From assembly GCF_002845985.1 (NCBI RefSeq), contig NZ_PDFK01000001.1, positions 372,001 through 436,000 of the forward strand: DNA of 64,000 nt, in the 5' to 3' direction. Numbering within the stretch: the stretch's first letter is position 1; each line of letters begins with the position of its first letter. Of this stretch, positions 17,586-26,416 are shown piece by piece. Position numbers and translations under genes: made by a program. Below the pieces are notes generated by a model. That model had not been told where the DNA came from. It saw only the letters and a list, made by a program, of their open reading frames with translations, and did no database searches. The stretch is from Lysinibacillus fusiformis. Lineage in GTDB: Bacteria > Bacillota > Bacilli > Bacillales_A > Planococcaceae.

Positions 17586-18119
17586 TTATTCCGGCTTCAC
17601 TAATTCCATGTACGAAGCGATATTTTCCTCCGTCATTTCACCTGTAATAATCTTAGTCACTTTGCCTTCAGGATCAATTAATACTGTAGCAGGTAATTGA
17701 CCTACATTATAAGCAGTCATAACACTTTTCGTTTTGTCGATCACTACTGGGAATGATAAACCATACCGATCAACAAAATTCTGCACTTCAAAATCAGTTT
17801 GAGCGATATTGACCGCTAAAGTTTGTACACCTTGATCTTTAAATTCTTGATACTGATTGTCCATCGCAGGCATTTCCTTCTCACAAGGCTTACACCAAGT
17901 TCCCCAGAAGTTTAAAAATACCCCTTGTCCTTTATAATCCGACAATTTATGTTTTTCACCGTTTAAATCTACTAACGTGAAGTCAGGTGCTTCAGAGCCT
18001 ACTGCCACTAACTCTACTTTTTCCTTTGTCGCTGTTCCATATACTGTGTACCCGATTGCCAACGCTAGCAGTGCTAAGATGACCGTTCGCAGTACGAGAC
18101 GCTTTTTCTTTTTCTCCAA
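17586..18119 (-). CDS. resA: Thiol-disulfide oxidoreductase ResA
   Basis: 177 residues. A membrane anchor lies at residues 8-27 and a thioredoxin-like domain faces outside, with FLNFWGTWCKPCEKEMP (CxxC) as active site. It reduces the cysteines of apocytochrome c before heme attachment. Start is TTG, eight or nine bases after AGGGGG. First gene of resABC. The 330-bp gap upstream should hold the operon promoter. Confidence 0.95.
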   Translation of the reverse strand: MEKKKKRLVLRTVILALLALAIGYTVYGTATKEKVELVAVGSEAPDFTLVDLNGEKHKLSDYKGQGVFLNFWGTWCKPCEKEMPAMDNQYQEFKDQGVQTLAVNIAQTDFEVQNFVDRYGLSFPVVIDKTKSVMTAYNVGQLPATVLIDPEGKVTKIITGEMTEENIASYMELVKPE

Positions 18120-18453
18120 GTTAATAAACCCCCTATCAATTACGGCTTAGCGTAAAGTTTGTAAACGCGAAGCTTTTACCTAATGCAGACCCAATGAACT
18201 TTTTCATTTTATATACGTCTTTAATTATGTAAAAACTTCTTTCAAATTGACGTCAACAATACCAGATTGTATGTGTAACAGTTCTTTTGAACAAACTGTT
18301 ACTAGGTGTACTATTCTCACCTATTATAGCAAAATGATACAAAAACACTTAGCTATTAATTATGAATGATTTATGAACGAATTCACCATAAAGAAAGTGT
18401 AAACACCCAAATAATACCTATTGTGGTATCTACTTTCTTTTGGCAAATGTTCT
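18120..18453. other. resA-rluB intergenic region
   Basis: About 330 AT-rich bases with no convincing gene. It must hold the resA promoter and ResD target, which I could not fix. A candidate rluB terminator is an 8-9-bp stem (about 18390-18398 with 18432-18440) with a long loop that itself holds a small TACC/GGTA hairpin; weak evidence. Confidence 0.5.
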
Positions 18454-19185
18454 TTAATCAAGCTTTCCAGTCTCCGCTAAAACACGTAATTGCTTGACTT
18501 CATGCTTTGATAATTCACGGTATTCTCCTGGTGTAAGGCCGAATAAATCTAAGAATGCAAAGCGTTCACGTTTTAATTTGACAACAGGTGTCCCAATGGC
18601 TTCAAACATACGACGAACTTGGCGATTGCGTCCTTCATGAATCGTAATTTCACAAATTGCTTTGCCTGCTTTTTCGTCAAAGGATGTCATACTAACCTTA
18701 GCTGGAGCTGTTTTCCCATCCTCTAATTTAATCCCTCTTTGAAGTTTTTTAAGCCCTTCAATTGTTGGAATACCTTTGACACGCGCGATATAGGTTTTAT
18801 CAATTTTAAACTTCGGATGTGTCAACATATAGGAGAATTCCCCATCATTTGTCAATAATAATAATCCAGATGTATCATAATCAAGACGACCAACTGGGAA
18901 AATACGTTGCGGAATATGGTGAAATAAATCTGTGACAGTTTTGCGTCCTTTATCATCCGTCACAGCCGAAATTGTTCCACGTGGTTTGTAAAGTAAATAA
19001 TATACCTTATCTTCCTTTTCCAATTTCACACCTTCTACTTCAATTGTATCAGAATTAGAAACCTTCGTTCCTAACTCACGAACAACTACACCATTAACTT
19101 TTACTTTGCCTTCTACTATCAATTGCTCTGCCTTGCGCCTTGAAGCAACTCCTGCATAGGCAATGACCTTTTGTAATCTTTCCAT
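18454..19185 (-). CDS. rluB: 23S rRNA pseudouridine synthase RluB
   Basis: 243 residues. An S4 RNA-binding domain occupies residues 1-60 (ERLQKVIAYAGVASRRKAEQLI). The catalytic domain has GRLDYDTSGLLLLTNDG with the catalytic Asp, then HPKFKIDKTYIARVKG and EGRNRQVRRMFEAIG. It modifies a uridine of helix 89 of 23S rRNA in the family. AGAGGTG precedes the ATG. In B. subtilis spmA and spmB lie just upstream of this gene; here there is a gene-free gap instead. Confidence 0.93.
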   Translation of the reverse strand: MERLQKVIAYAGVASRRKAEQLIVEGKVKVNGVVVRELGTKVSNSDTIEVEGVKLEKEDKVYYLLYKPRGTISAVTDDKGRKTVTDLFHHIPQRIFPVGRLDYDTSGLLLLTNDGEFSYMLTHPKFKIDKTYIARVKGIPTIEGLKKLQRGIKLEDGKTAPAKVSMTSFDEKAGKAICEITIHEGRNRQVRRMFEAIGTPVVKLKRERFAFLDLFGLTPGEYRELSKHEVKQLRVLAETGKLD

Positions 19186-19780
19186 TTTTTCACCTCTAGT
19201 TTTCTTTCACATTGACACTTTCGTCATCATTCGATTTCGCTCTTATGAATAGGGTTATCTTTCCCGCTAATCTGTGAAAATTATGTCATACTTTGAAGCA
19301 TTATTAAAGAAAAACAAATTTCACATTTTTTAATTGAGTATTCCAAATTATTTCTCATTCACAAATTTCTTATCATTTGCACCTACATTTTACGTTCCTC
19401 ATAACCAGTATACTCATTTGGCAAAAAAGCGAATCGACTTAAAAATCTTTATTTTAACAGACAAGAAAGCTATCATTCAGCAGCTTTTAATCGTCCTTAT
19501 TGTCAATTGTTAGTCCATATTGAAATGAAAACGTTTTGAGCTTCTACTTGTTAGTGTTTGCTCAATTGTTAAAACATCTTGTAGCACAAAAAAATTTTAG
19601 CATGTATTGTTACGTCAGCTTTTTCTATATTGATTTACTCACCTTTCTTCCAAGCAGTTAGTTGTCTAGTAATGCAGATTATAGGAGCACGAAAGAACGG
19701 CTCAAAATAAAAGCATATTGCACTGAATCACTTGGCTGTTTATGCTATAGTCATCCGTCATTTAGCAGAGATTCCATACT
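19186..19780. other. Gene-free region between dacB and rluB
   Basis: About 600 AT-rich bases with no ORF of useful length on either strand, no repeat and no RNA gene that I can recognise. It occupies the place of spmA-spmB in B. subtilis. I see no readable remnant of either gene. The rluB promoter presumably lies near its right end of transcription (about 19190-19300). Confidence 0.5.
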
Positions 19781-19818
19781 AAAAAAATCAGCAAATCGTT
19801 TTTAACGATCTGCTGATT
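19781..19818 (-). terminator. Terminator overlapping the dacB 3' end
   Basis: A stem of about 14 bp (19786-19799 with 19804-19818) and a U-run on the minus strand. The promoter-proximal arm is made of the last codons of dacB (encoding ESADR), and the stop codon lies at the loop. Confidence 0.85.
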
Positions 19819-20872
19819 CAACTTTTACTGGAGTTGCATAAATACGCTCTTCACCAATAAAGATCGACAAGACAGCTTCTTGACGTTTTCTTGATACATG
19901 TAAAACTTGCCGCACCTGCTCTTTTTCTTCTTTATTTAATTGTAGGCGAACGGGCTCTTCTAATCGAATAGCTAACTTTTTGTTGACGTTGTATTTGCCC
20001 TTCTTCACTACGGTTTCAAGGCTATAGTCTTGCCATACTCTATTCGATAAACCTCGATGTACATTCCAATCATCGGATTCATTTAAAGTGACAACAATGC
20101 AGATTTGCCCGTCCTTTTGAAAGGCTGTTGCTAGTGTACGTCCAGCAACCTTTGTAAAGCCGGTTTTTCCAGCGAACGCAGTGCCAGTCGCTGATTTTAA
20201 AGAACTAACAGGCTGCTCCGTTTCATCATCTATATGTGCAGCCATCCCTGAACCTTCTCTTAATAATCGGTGTTTATTTTCCCAAAGCATTCCGTTTACC
20301 GTATTCGCCCGATAAAGAATCGTTGAAGCAATTTTCTCAAATGTTTTATTTTGCAAAGCAAGTCTTAACATCTCAGCAGTATCTCTTGCTGACGATAAAT
20401 GCTCATCATGATGAAGACCAGAAGGGTTCATAAAAACGGTGTTAGTCAGACCTGCAATCACAGCTCTTTCATTCATTAATTTGACAAAGCCCTCCACAGA
20501 GCCCCCTACGTGTTCTGCTAAAGCGGTCGCAGCATCATTGCCTGAACGCAGCATTAAACCGTACAATAACGTTTCGACTGTTACTGTTTCGCCAGCCTGT
20601 AAATAAATAGAACTCCCCTCAGCCATAGCAGCATTCGGTGATATTACAACTTCATCTTGCAGGTCACTATTTTCGATTGCGACAAGTGCTGTCCAAATTT
20701 TTGTTAGGCTAGCAATAGGTAAGCGTTCATCGCTATTAGACCCTATTAAAACGCGGCCTGTAGCGCCATCTAAGACAGCATAGCCACTTCCCCCTCTGGC
20801 AAAGCTAGTTTGAGGAAGCATTACCATTAATATCATGAGCATGAACAGTGTTAAACGAAATAACCGAAGCAA
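19802..20872 (-). CDS. dacB: D-alanyl-D-alanine carboxypeptidase (DacB-like penicillin-binding protein)
   Basis: 356 residues. A signal peptide is at 1-25 (cleavage near SFA-R). Active-site motifs are complete: SLTK (55-58), SGN (110-112) and KTG (236-238). It trims the terminal D-Ala of peptidoglycan pentapeptides; the B. subtilis homologue at this position acts on spore cortex. Residues 217-230 form a short family-variable insert before the KTG motif. Start is TTG, seven bases after AAGGAG. It lies between scpB and rluB, with its terminator inside its last codons. Confidence 0.88.
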   Translation of the reverse strand: MLRLFRLTLFMLMILMVMLPQTSFARGGSGYAVLDGATGRVLIGSNSDERLPIASLTKIWTALVAIENSDLQDEVVISPNAAMAEGSSIYLQAGETVTVETLLYGLMLRSGNDAATALAEHVGGSVEGFVKLMNERAVIAGLTNTVFMNPSGLHHDEHLSSARDTAEMLRLALQNKTFEKIASTILYRANTVNGMLWENKHRLLREGSGMAAHIDDETEQPVSSLKSATGTAFAGKTGFTKVAGRTLATAFQKDGQICIVVTLNESDDWNVHRGLSNRVWQDYSLETVVKKGKYNVNKKLAIRLEEPVRLQLNKEEKEQVRQVLHVSRKRQEAVLSIFIGEERIYATPVKVESADR

Positions 20873-20942
20873 CGAGCCACTCCTTATTTAATGTGATAGG
20901 AAAATATAGATTCATATTTATGTTGAAGGCTACGCATTATAC

Positions 20943-21542
20943 CTAATCATTATTTTGACTGCTAAATGTCTCTTGGAACTTTGTCATAAATAAATCTGTT
21001 TCTTGTTCTGTTTCAACAAGATCCTCTTCAGGTAGAGGCGGCATTTCTTCAATAGTATTTAAGCCAAAATAATGTAAAAATTCTTTTGTCGTTCCATATA
21101 GTATGGCACGTCCAGTTCCTTCTGAACGCCCTACCTCTTTAATTAATCCTCGTGACACTAATGTTTGAATTGGTCGTTCACACTTTACACCGCGCAAATC
21201 TTCTATTGCTACACGTGTAATGGGCTGTTTGTAAGCCACTATCGCCAGCACCTCCAAGGAGGCTTGGGATAGGGATTGTGCCGTTGGATTCTCTACTAAT
21301 CTTTGAATCGTATCAGCAAACTCAGATTTTGTAATGAGCTGATAAACGCCTGCAATTTCCTTCACAGTAATGCCTCTTGCTACATCTTCGTCAAAGGCTT
21401 CTCTCAATGCACTCATCGCCTGAACAATCAGCTCTTCCTGTTCTCCTAAAAGTTGCGATAGCTGTTTAATCGTTAAGCCATCATCTCCAACAACGAATAA
21501 TAAGGCTTCAATTCTACTCTGTAACATCAAAGTTTTCGTCAT
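20943..21542 (-). CDS. scpB: Segregation and condensation protein ScpB
   Basis: 199 residues, two winged-helix units: RIEALLFVVGDDGLTIKQLSQLL and, later, LSQASLEVLAIVAYKQPITRVAIEDLRGVKCE. The C-terminus has GRAILYGTTKEFLHYFGL. It pairs with ScpA and SMC in chromosome condensation. GGAGG stands nine bases from the ATG, which overlaps the end of scpA by 29 bp. Confidence 0.95.
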   Translation of the reverse strand: MTKTLMLQSRIEALLFVVGDDGLTIKQLSQLLGEQEELIVQAMSALREAFDEDVARGITVKEIAGVYQLITKSEFADTIQRLVENPTAQSLSQASLEVLAIVAYKQPITRVAIEDLRGVKCERPIQTLVSRGLIKEVGRSEGTGRAILYGTTKEFLHYFGLNTIEEMPPLPEEDLVETEQETDLFMTKFQETFSSQNND

Positions 21543-22293
21543 CTTCCCATTCCTCCTTCTGCAAGGTAACCGTTAATTCTTCAAAGTTACCATCTTGTTC
21601 TACGACGACGACCTGACGTTTCATCAGTTCTAGAAGGGAAACAAACGTCAGAATAAGTGTCGGCTTATCTTCATAGGGAAAAAGCTCGAAAAATGATGCA
21701 CGTCCACCTGTTAAACGTAAAGAATCAACAACAGAACGCATTTGATCTTTTACTGATCTTTCCTGCCTCGCTACTGTCGTTTTTAGTGGTTTCTTTAATT
21801 TTTTGCGACGCATCAATTTTTGAAATGCTCCAAGCATGTCATAGATGTTCACATTTAAATCAAACAAAGCCATTTGTTCATCCGAGGCCAACCCTGTTAA
21901 ATCAGCTGGTGGCCTTGTAAATACTTGTGATCGATCCGTTTCAAGCTCTTGCAAATTACTGGCTGCTTCCTTATATTTTTTATATTCAATTAAGCGTTGC
22001 ACCAGTTCTTCACGAGGGTCAGGGCCGTCCACTTCTAATTCTGCGTCTTCCATTTCACCTTCATGAATCGGCAATAGCATGCGGCTTTTAATTGCCAGCA
22101 ATGTTGCTGCCATTACTAAATATTCACTTGCTTCATTTAATTCCAGTACTTGCATTGCATGTATATGGTCGATATATTGTTGTGTAATTTCAGCCATTGG
22201 GATATCATAGATATCAATTTCCAATCTGTGAATTAAATGCAATAATAAATCAAGAGGCCCTGAAAAGGCTTCTAATTTTACTTCATAAGACAT
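21514..22293 (-). CDS. scpA: Segregation and condensation protein ScpA (kleisin)
   Basis: 259 residues. The N-terminus YEVKLEAFSGPLDLLLHLIHR and IDIYDIPMAEITQQYIDHI are the ScpA signature; the C-terminal winged helix ends RQVVVVEQDGNFEELTV. It bridges SMC heads and binds ScpB. GGGTGG precedes the ATG. Divergent from the DUF309 gene with 55 bp between starts. Confidence 0.95.
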   Translation of the reverse strand: MSYEVKLEAFSGPLDLLLHLIHRLEIDIYDIPMAEITQQYIDHIHAMQVLELNEASEYLVMAATLLAIKSRMLLPIHEGEMEDAELEVDGPDPREELVQRLIEYKKYKEAASNLQELETDRSQVFTRPPADLTGLASDEQMALFDLNVNIYDMLGAFQKLMRRKKLKKPLKTTVARQERSVKDQMRSVVDSLRLTGGRASFFELFPYEDKPTLILTFVSLLELMKRQVVVVEQDGNFEELTVTLQKEEWEDDENFDVTE

Positions 22294-22348
22294 TATTTTA
22301 CCACCCTGAGATTCTATGTTCTTTTAGTATAGTGGAAAGGAGTCCAAA

Positions 22349-22855
22349 ATGCATCCACAGCATCATACTTTATTTATAGATTACTGTGCTTATTTTAATG
22401 GCAATCAAGATTTTTTTGAATGCCATGAAGTGCTGGAGGAATATTGGAAGGAAATTGCACCTGGTGATAAAATGCATCCGCTTGTTGGCTATGTGCAGCT
22501 TGCAACAGGTTTCTATCATTGGCGACGTGGTAACAATACTGGCGCTATACGAATTTTAGAAAAGGCACTTCATAATTTCCAAGAAAATGAAGGCCATATT
22601 TTTTTCCAAGAAATTGATTATCAGCAACTCCTAACACAAGTAACAACGACCCTTATTTCGTTGAAAACGGGCAATTCCTTTCAAGCTATCCAGCTCCCTC
22701 TCTCTCCCAATTTGCTGGAGTTAACGATTGCACGTATACAGCTCTTGCCTTCTAGTAGTTCAAACTATCTTCTTCATAAACATATGCTACGAGATCGCTC
22801 ACATATTCTTGCAGAGCGGCAAGAAAGCAAACAAAGAAAAAGCAGACGCTGTTAA
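22349..22855 (+). CDS. ypuF: DUF309 family protein (YpuF-like)
   Basis: 168 residues. The DUF309 motif FFECHEVLEEYWKE (about 24-37) is followed by LVGYVQLATGFYHWRRGNNTGA and LEKALHNF, a helical repeat-like bundle. Function unknown. B. subtilis ypuF is also divergent from and next to scpA. AAAGGAG precedes the ATG. Its stop overlaps the stop of the opposing ribT gene by three bases inside a shared terminator loop. Confidence 0.85.
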   Translation: MHPQHHTLFIDYCAYFNGNQDFFECHEVLEEYWKEIAPGDKMHPLVGYVQLATGFYHWRRGNNTGAIRILEKALHNFQENEGHIFFQEIDYQQLLTQVTTTLISLKTGNSFQAIQLPLSPNLLELTIARIQLLPSSSSNYLLHKHMLRDRSHILAERQESKQRKSRRC

Positions 22856-22868
22856 TCGTCTGCTTTTT
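22837..22868. terminator. Bidirectional terminator shared by convergent ypuF and ribT
   Basis: A perfect 12-bp stem (22837-22848 with 22857-22868) flanked by A/T runs works in both directions. The 8-base loop contains both stop codons: TAA of ypuF at 22853-22855 and, on the other strand, TAA of ribT at 22852-22854. Confidence 0.92.
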
Positions 22869-23223
22869 CATCTTTACAATGGATACATTTTTGAACCAAG
22901 CTCCGTGTTGCATCGGTAGCACGTACACTTTCATATTGGCCAAGTTCTGCCACTTCTTGAAGCATTTCCGTTGCTACGCCTTCACCCCTATAGGAAGGGA
23001 TCACCGATACATGCTGGATGGTAGCTGTATTATGCTCATCAATGACAAGCCCAACAATGCCAACATATTCATCATTCTTTTTCCATAAATATAAAACCCA
23101 ATTATCGTCATTTTCATAGGAGTGGATGGTCTCTGTAAGCTTTTTTACGTCTTTTTCATTAGGCATAAATGAAAGTAGCCCCATTGCTATTTTCTCTAAA
23201 GCTTTCTTATATCGAATTAACAT
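22852..23223 (-). CDS. ribT: RibT-like GNAT acetyltransferase
   Basis: 123 residues. The N-terminus LIRYKKALEKIAMGLLSFMP followed by NEKD is nearly the same as B. subtilis RibT. The GNAT core has VSVIPSYRGEGVATEMLQEV. RibT is the last gene of the B. subtilis rib operon. Here it stays in its syntenic place next to ypuF, but no riboflavin-synthesis gene is adjacent. Acceptor unknown. The C-terminus has two Cys-x-x-x-like residues (CIHC). Confidence 0.85.
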   Translation of the reverse strand: MLIRYKKALEKIAMGLLSFMPNEKDVKKLTETIHSYENDDNWVLYLWKKNDEYVGIVGLVIDEHNTATIQHVSVIPSYRGEGVATEMLQEVAELGQYESVRATDATRSLVQKCIHCKDEKADD

Positions 23224-23309
23224 ATTTGTCTATTCCCTCTTTTTCTAGCTGTACATAATCTTTGACTATCCTACACGATTTGTACTTTTACCGCAAGCCA
23301 ATTTCTGTC

Positions 23310-23420
23310 TTACGAACCAGGTCCGAGAATACCTTTAGACGCCAACACCCAATAGACAACGCCCCACAACAAAATAAAAGTTGAAATGGACGCTAGTAAT
23401 ACCCACTTATTTTTCCTCAA
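23310..23420 (-). CDS. Small single-pass membrane protein coupled to lysA
   Basis: 36 residues from a TTG start: a basic N-terminus (RKNKW), one hydrophobic helix of about 20 residues (VLLASISTFILLWGVVYWVL) and a short tail ending GILGPGS. Too short for routine gene finders. The TTG lies two bases past the lysA stop, and AGGGTGAG, formed by the last lysA codons, is seven bases from it, so translation is probably coupled. I do not recognise the family. It could be chance, but ribosome-binding site, topology and tight spacing favour a gene. Confidence 0.55.
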   Translation of the reverse strand: MRKNKWVLLASISTFILLWGVVYWVLASKGILGPGS

Positions 23421-23422
23421 AT

Positions 23423-24742
23423 TTACTCACCCTTTTTTAAAGTTAGCGGGAGATCGTTTTGCACAATATCTTCATAACTTTCGCGGCGAATAGCTAGTTG
23501 ATGCTGTCCATTTTCTACAAATACAACAGCAGGTCTTGGCACACGGTTATAATTACTAGCCATCGAATAACCATACGCACCTGTACAGAATACGGCTAAC
23601 ACATCGCCTGAAGCAGCATCTTGTAGTTTCGCATCAATAATTAATTTATCGCCAGATTCACATAATTTACCAGCCACTGTATAGAGTTCGTTTTTCGGCT
23701 CATTCGCTTTACTTGCAATGACTGCCTCATACTTAGCATCGTATAATGCTGGGCGGATGTTATCACTCATCCCACCATCAACCGCAATATATTTGCGCAC
23801 ATCTGGCACTGTTTTTTGTGAACCGATTGTATAAAGAGATGTTCCTGCATCACCTACAAGTGATCGACCTGGTTCAATCCAAATTTCTGGCATCTTCAGT
23901 CCAAGCACAGTTGCTTTATTTTTCACAACTGTTATCATATCCTCTACATAAACTTGTGGTTCCAGCGGTGCATCTTCTTCAGTATAACGAATACCAAAGC
24001 CCCCACCTAAGTTTAACACAGTACACGTAAATTCGTGAGTCTTGTTCCAATCAGAAATTTTGTCAATCAATTTTTCTCCAGCTAAGCCAAAGCCAGCAGT
24101 ATCAAAAATTTGTGAGCCAATATGACAATGTAAGCCAAGTAGCTCTAGGAATTCATGGTTAAATGTTTGTTGGAATGCTTCATCCGCTTGACCATTGTTT
24201 AAGTCAAAGCCGAATTTTGAATCTGCTTGACCTGTCGTGATGAAATCATGCGTATGTGCTTCCACACCTGGTGTAACACGTAATAAAATACGCATTTTTT
24301 GCTGACGGCGCTCCGAAATTTCTTTTAAAAGCTGTATTTCATAGAAATTATCTACAACCATACATCCAATCTTGGAGTCAAAAGCTAGCTCTATTTCAGC
24401 AATGCTTTTATTATTACCATGGAAATGAATGCGCTCTGCTGGGAAGCCTGCCTTTAAGGCAGTAAATAACTCCCCACCAGATACAACATCCAAGGATAAA
24501 TTTTCTTCTGCTGCTAATTGATACACCGCTACACATGCAAATGCTTTTGAAGCATAAGCTACTTCTGCTTTTACGCCTAATTTTTTAAACGTATCGATAA
24601 AGCCGCGTGCACGCTTACGAATAAGTGCAGTATCATACACGAAAAGTGGTGTACCATACTCTGTTGCTAGCTCTAGTGTGTCTACCTGTCCAATTGTTAA
24701 ATGACCATCTTCAGAAATCGCTTGTGTTCCATATAAATGCAT
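23423..24742 (-). CDS. lysA: Diaminopimelate decarboxylase
   Basis: 439 residues from the ATG at 24742 (MHLYGTQAI), matching the usual length. The PLP-binding Lys is in VAYASKAF (Lys66). Other marks are the HFHGNNKS strand, LGLHCHIGSQIFD, the glycine-rich LNLGGGFGIRY, EPGRSLVGDAG, and CESGD near the C-terminus. It makes L-lysine from meso-diaminopimelate. GGGAG is eight bases from this ATG; ATG codons two and ten codons upstream are too close or lack a site. It follows spoVAF as in B. subtilis. No lysine riboswitch is visible upstream. Confidence 0.95.
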   Translation of the reverse strand: MHLYGTQAISEDGHLTIGQVDTLELATEYGTPLFVYDTALIRKRARGFIDTFKKLGVKAEVAYASKAFACVAVYQLAAEENLSLDVVSGGELFTALKAGFPAERIHFHGNNKSIAEIELAFDSKIGCMVVDNFYEIQLLKEISERRQQKMRILLRVTPGVEAHTHDFITTGQADSKFGFDLNNGQADEAFQQTFNHEFLELLGLHCHIGSQIFDTAGFGLAGEKLIDKISDWNKTHEFTCTVLNLGGGFGIRYTEEDAPLEPQVYVEDMITVVKNKATVLGLKMPEIWIEPGRSLVGDAGTSLYTIGSQKTVPDVRKYIAVDGGMSDNIRPALYDAKYEAVIASKANEPKNELYTVAGKLCESGDKLIIDAKLQDAASGDVLAVFCTGAYGYSMASNYNRVPRPAVVFVENGQHQLAIRRESYEDIVQNDLPLTLKKGE

Positions 24743-24952
24743 GTGCATCTCTCCCTTTTCACATCGTTCCATCTTGTTATTTTCACACTTTGTGGGGGCT
24801 TTCGTGGCATCCCATCAAGTAATTATTTCCATAAAAATATTAAAAGAAAAATGTATATACCCTACTTTTTCTTGAATGAAAATAATTTTTGCAAAAATCA
24901 CAAAATACTATATGTGAACTTTATCACATGAAAAAAACGAGTGCAACGGCTC

Positions 24953-26401
24953 CTATGATCTTTTTCGCTGTTTGGAAGCGACTACATAAGGTCTTAATGC
25001 ATCGGAAGTCATTGGGAAACGAATGATGACACGAAGCATTGCCGTTGGGAAGAATGGAACAAGCGGCCATAAATAAGGTGCCTGCATAGGTCGTAATGAA
25101 CATAAATACGTAAACAATAAAAATAAGCCAATAAATAAGCCATTGACACCCCAGAGACCCGTTATAATTAATAACAGCAACCTAAAAATTTTGATCGAGA
25201 TACTGAGTTCATATGATGGAATAATAAAAATAAGAATAGCTGCTACTGCTGTATAAAGAACTACCTCCGCAGAAAATAATCCTACATCAATAGCAATTTG
25301 ACCAATGATTACCCCCGCAACTAATCCCATCGCAGTCGATAATGGTGACGGAGTATGAATGGCGGCCATCCTTAAAAATTCAATACCTATATCTGCAATC
25401 AATATTTGCAATAATAATGGTACATGCGATTTCTCTTCGGTGCCTAAAAAGGATAAGGCATCCGGCAGTAAGGATTCATTTGTAGCAAACACATACCACA
25501 ATGGTAATAAAAGTAAACCCATGACAGAACCAAAATACCTCATAAATCGCACAAACGTACCAACTGTTGGTGCCTGTCGATATTCCTCCGCATGCTGTAA
25601 TAAATGAAATATAGTAACAGGTACTAAAATCACGGATGGAGAGGTATCGACCAATATCGCTATATGCCCTTCAAGCAGATGCGCTGCTGCAATATCAGGT
25701 CGTTCCGTATAACGTACAAATGGCACTGGATGGAATTTTTGCTTAAAAAGCCATTCTTCTAATGATTTATCGGCCATCGTCAAGCCATCGTGATTAATTT
25801 GTCCAAGGCGCTGTCGTAAATTTTCGAGCATATCTTCATTGGCAATATCCTTCATAAACGCGATCGCCACGTCGGTTTGGCCGATTTTGGATATTTTATG
25901 TAGCTCGAAACGTAAATTACTATTGCGAATTCGCCTACGTATTAAAGCCGTATTTTGAGAAATTCCTTCTGTAAAGCCATCCCGCGAACCACGAATTACC
26001 TTTTCATTATCTGGCTCTTCTGGAGAACGTCCTGGATAATTTCTCAGCTCTGCAACGTAGCAATAGCCACTTTTAGTAATAAAGGTGACTTGTCCACTTA
26101 ACATGGCTAATAAATAGGCTTTACGCTCTGTTTCCTCTGAACGCCCATGGAAATTAAAATAGGACTCAAAATATTCCTTCTCATCCTCCACATCAATGTC
26201 AATGTCTTCATTTGGAAGCATGCTAGAGAGTAACTGTGTTAAAGCTTCTCCGTCCACAAGCCCGCTAATATATGCACAAAGGACCGGCAAATCCTTGACA
26301 AATAAGTGTTTAATACCAACGTCAAATGATTCGCCGTCACCAAAATGTTCAATAAGAAAATCTTCGGCTTCTTCTAAGCTGTTAAATAATTTATTTGTCA
26401 T
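24953..26401 (-). CDS. spoVAF: SpoVAF, GerA-type spore membrane protein
   Basis: 482 residues. A long cytosolic N-terminal GerA domain contains DVAIAFMKDIANEDMLENLRQRL and SLEEWLFKQKFHPVPFVRYTERPDIAAAHLLEG, followed by five to six membrane helices from about residue 290. In spores it acts with the SpoVA channel and germinant receptors in the inner membrane. It lies 15 bp after sigF, so it is the last gene of the sigF operon; in B. subtilis spoVAA-AE stand between them. A sigma-G promoter could also exist but none was identified. Confidence 0.9.
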   Translation of the reverse strand: MTNKLFNSLEEAEDFLIEHFGDGESFDVGIKHLFVKDLPVLCAYISGLVDGEALTQLLSSMLPNEDIDIDVEDEKEYFESYFNFHGRSEETERKAYLLAMLSGQVTFITKSGYCYVAELRNYPGRSPEEPDNEKVIRGSRDGFTEGISQNTALIRRRIRNSNLRFELHKISKIGQTDVAIAFMKDIANEDMLENLRQRLGQINHDGLTMADKSLEEWLFKQKFHPVPFVRYTERPDIAAAHLLEGHIAILVDTSPSVILVPVTIFHLLQHAEEYRQAPTVGTFVRFMRYFGSVMGLLLLPLWYVFATNESLLPDALSFLGTEEKSHVPLLLQILIADIGIEFLRMAAIHTPSPLSTAMGLVAGVIIGQIAIDVGLFSAEVVLYTAVAAILIFIIPSYELSISIKIFRLLLLIITGLWGVNGLFIGLFLLFTYLCSLRPMQAPYLWPLVPFFPTAMLRVIIRFPMTSDALRPYVVASKQRKRS

Positions 26402-26416
26402 GCTGTCACCATTTTC

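Noticed and set aside
24743..24952. Lysine riboswitch upstream of lysA
   Set aside because: The gap is short and shows none of the conserved L-box arms.
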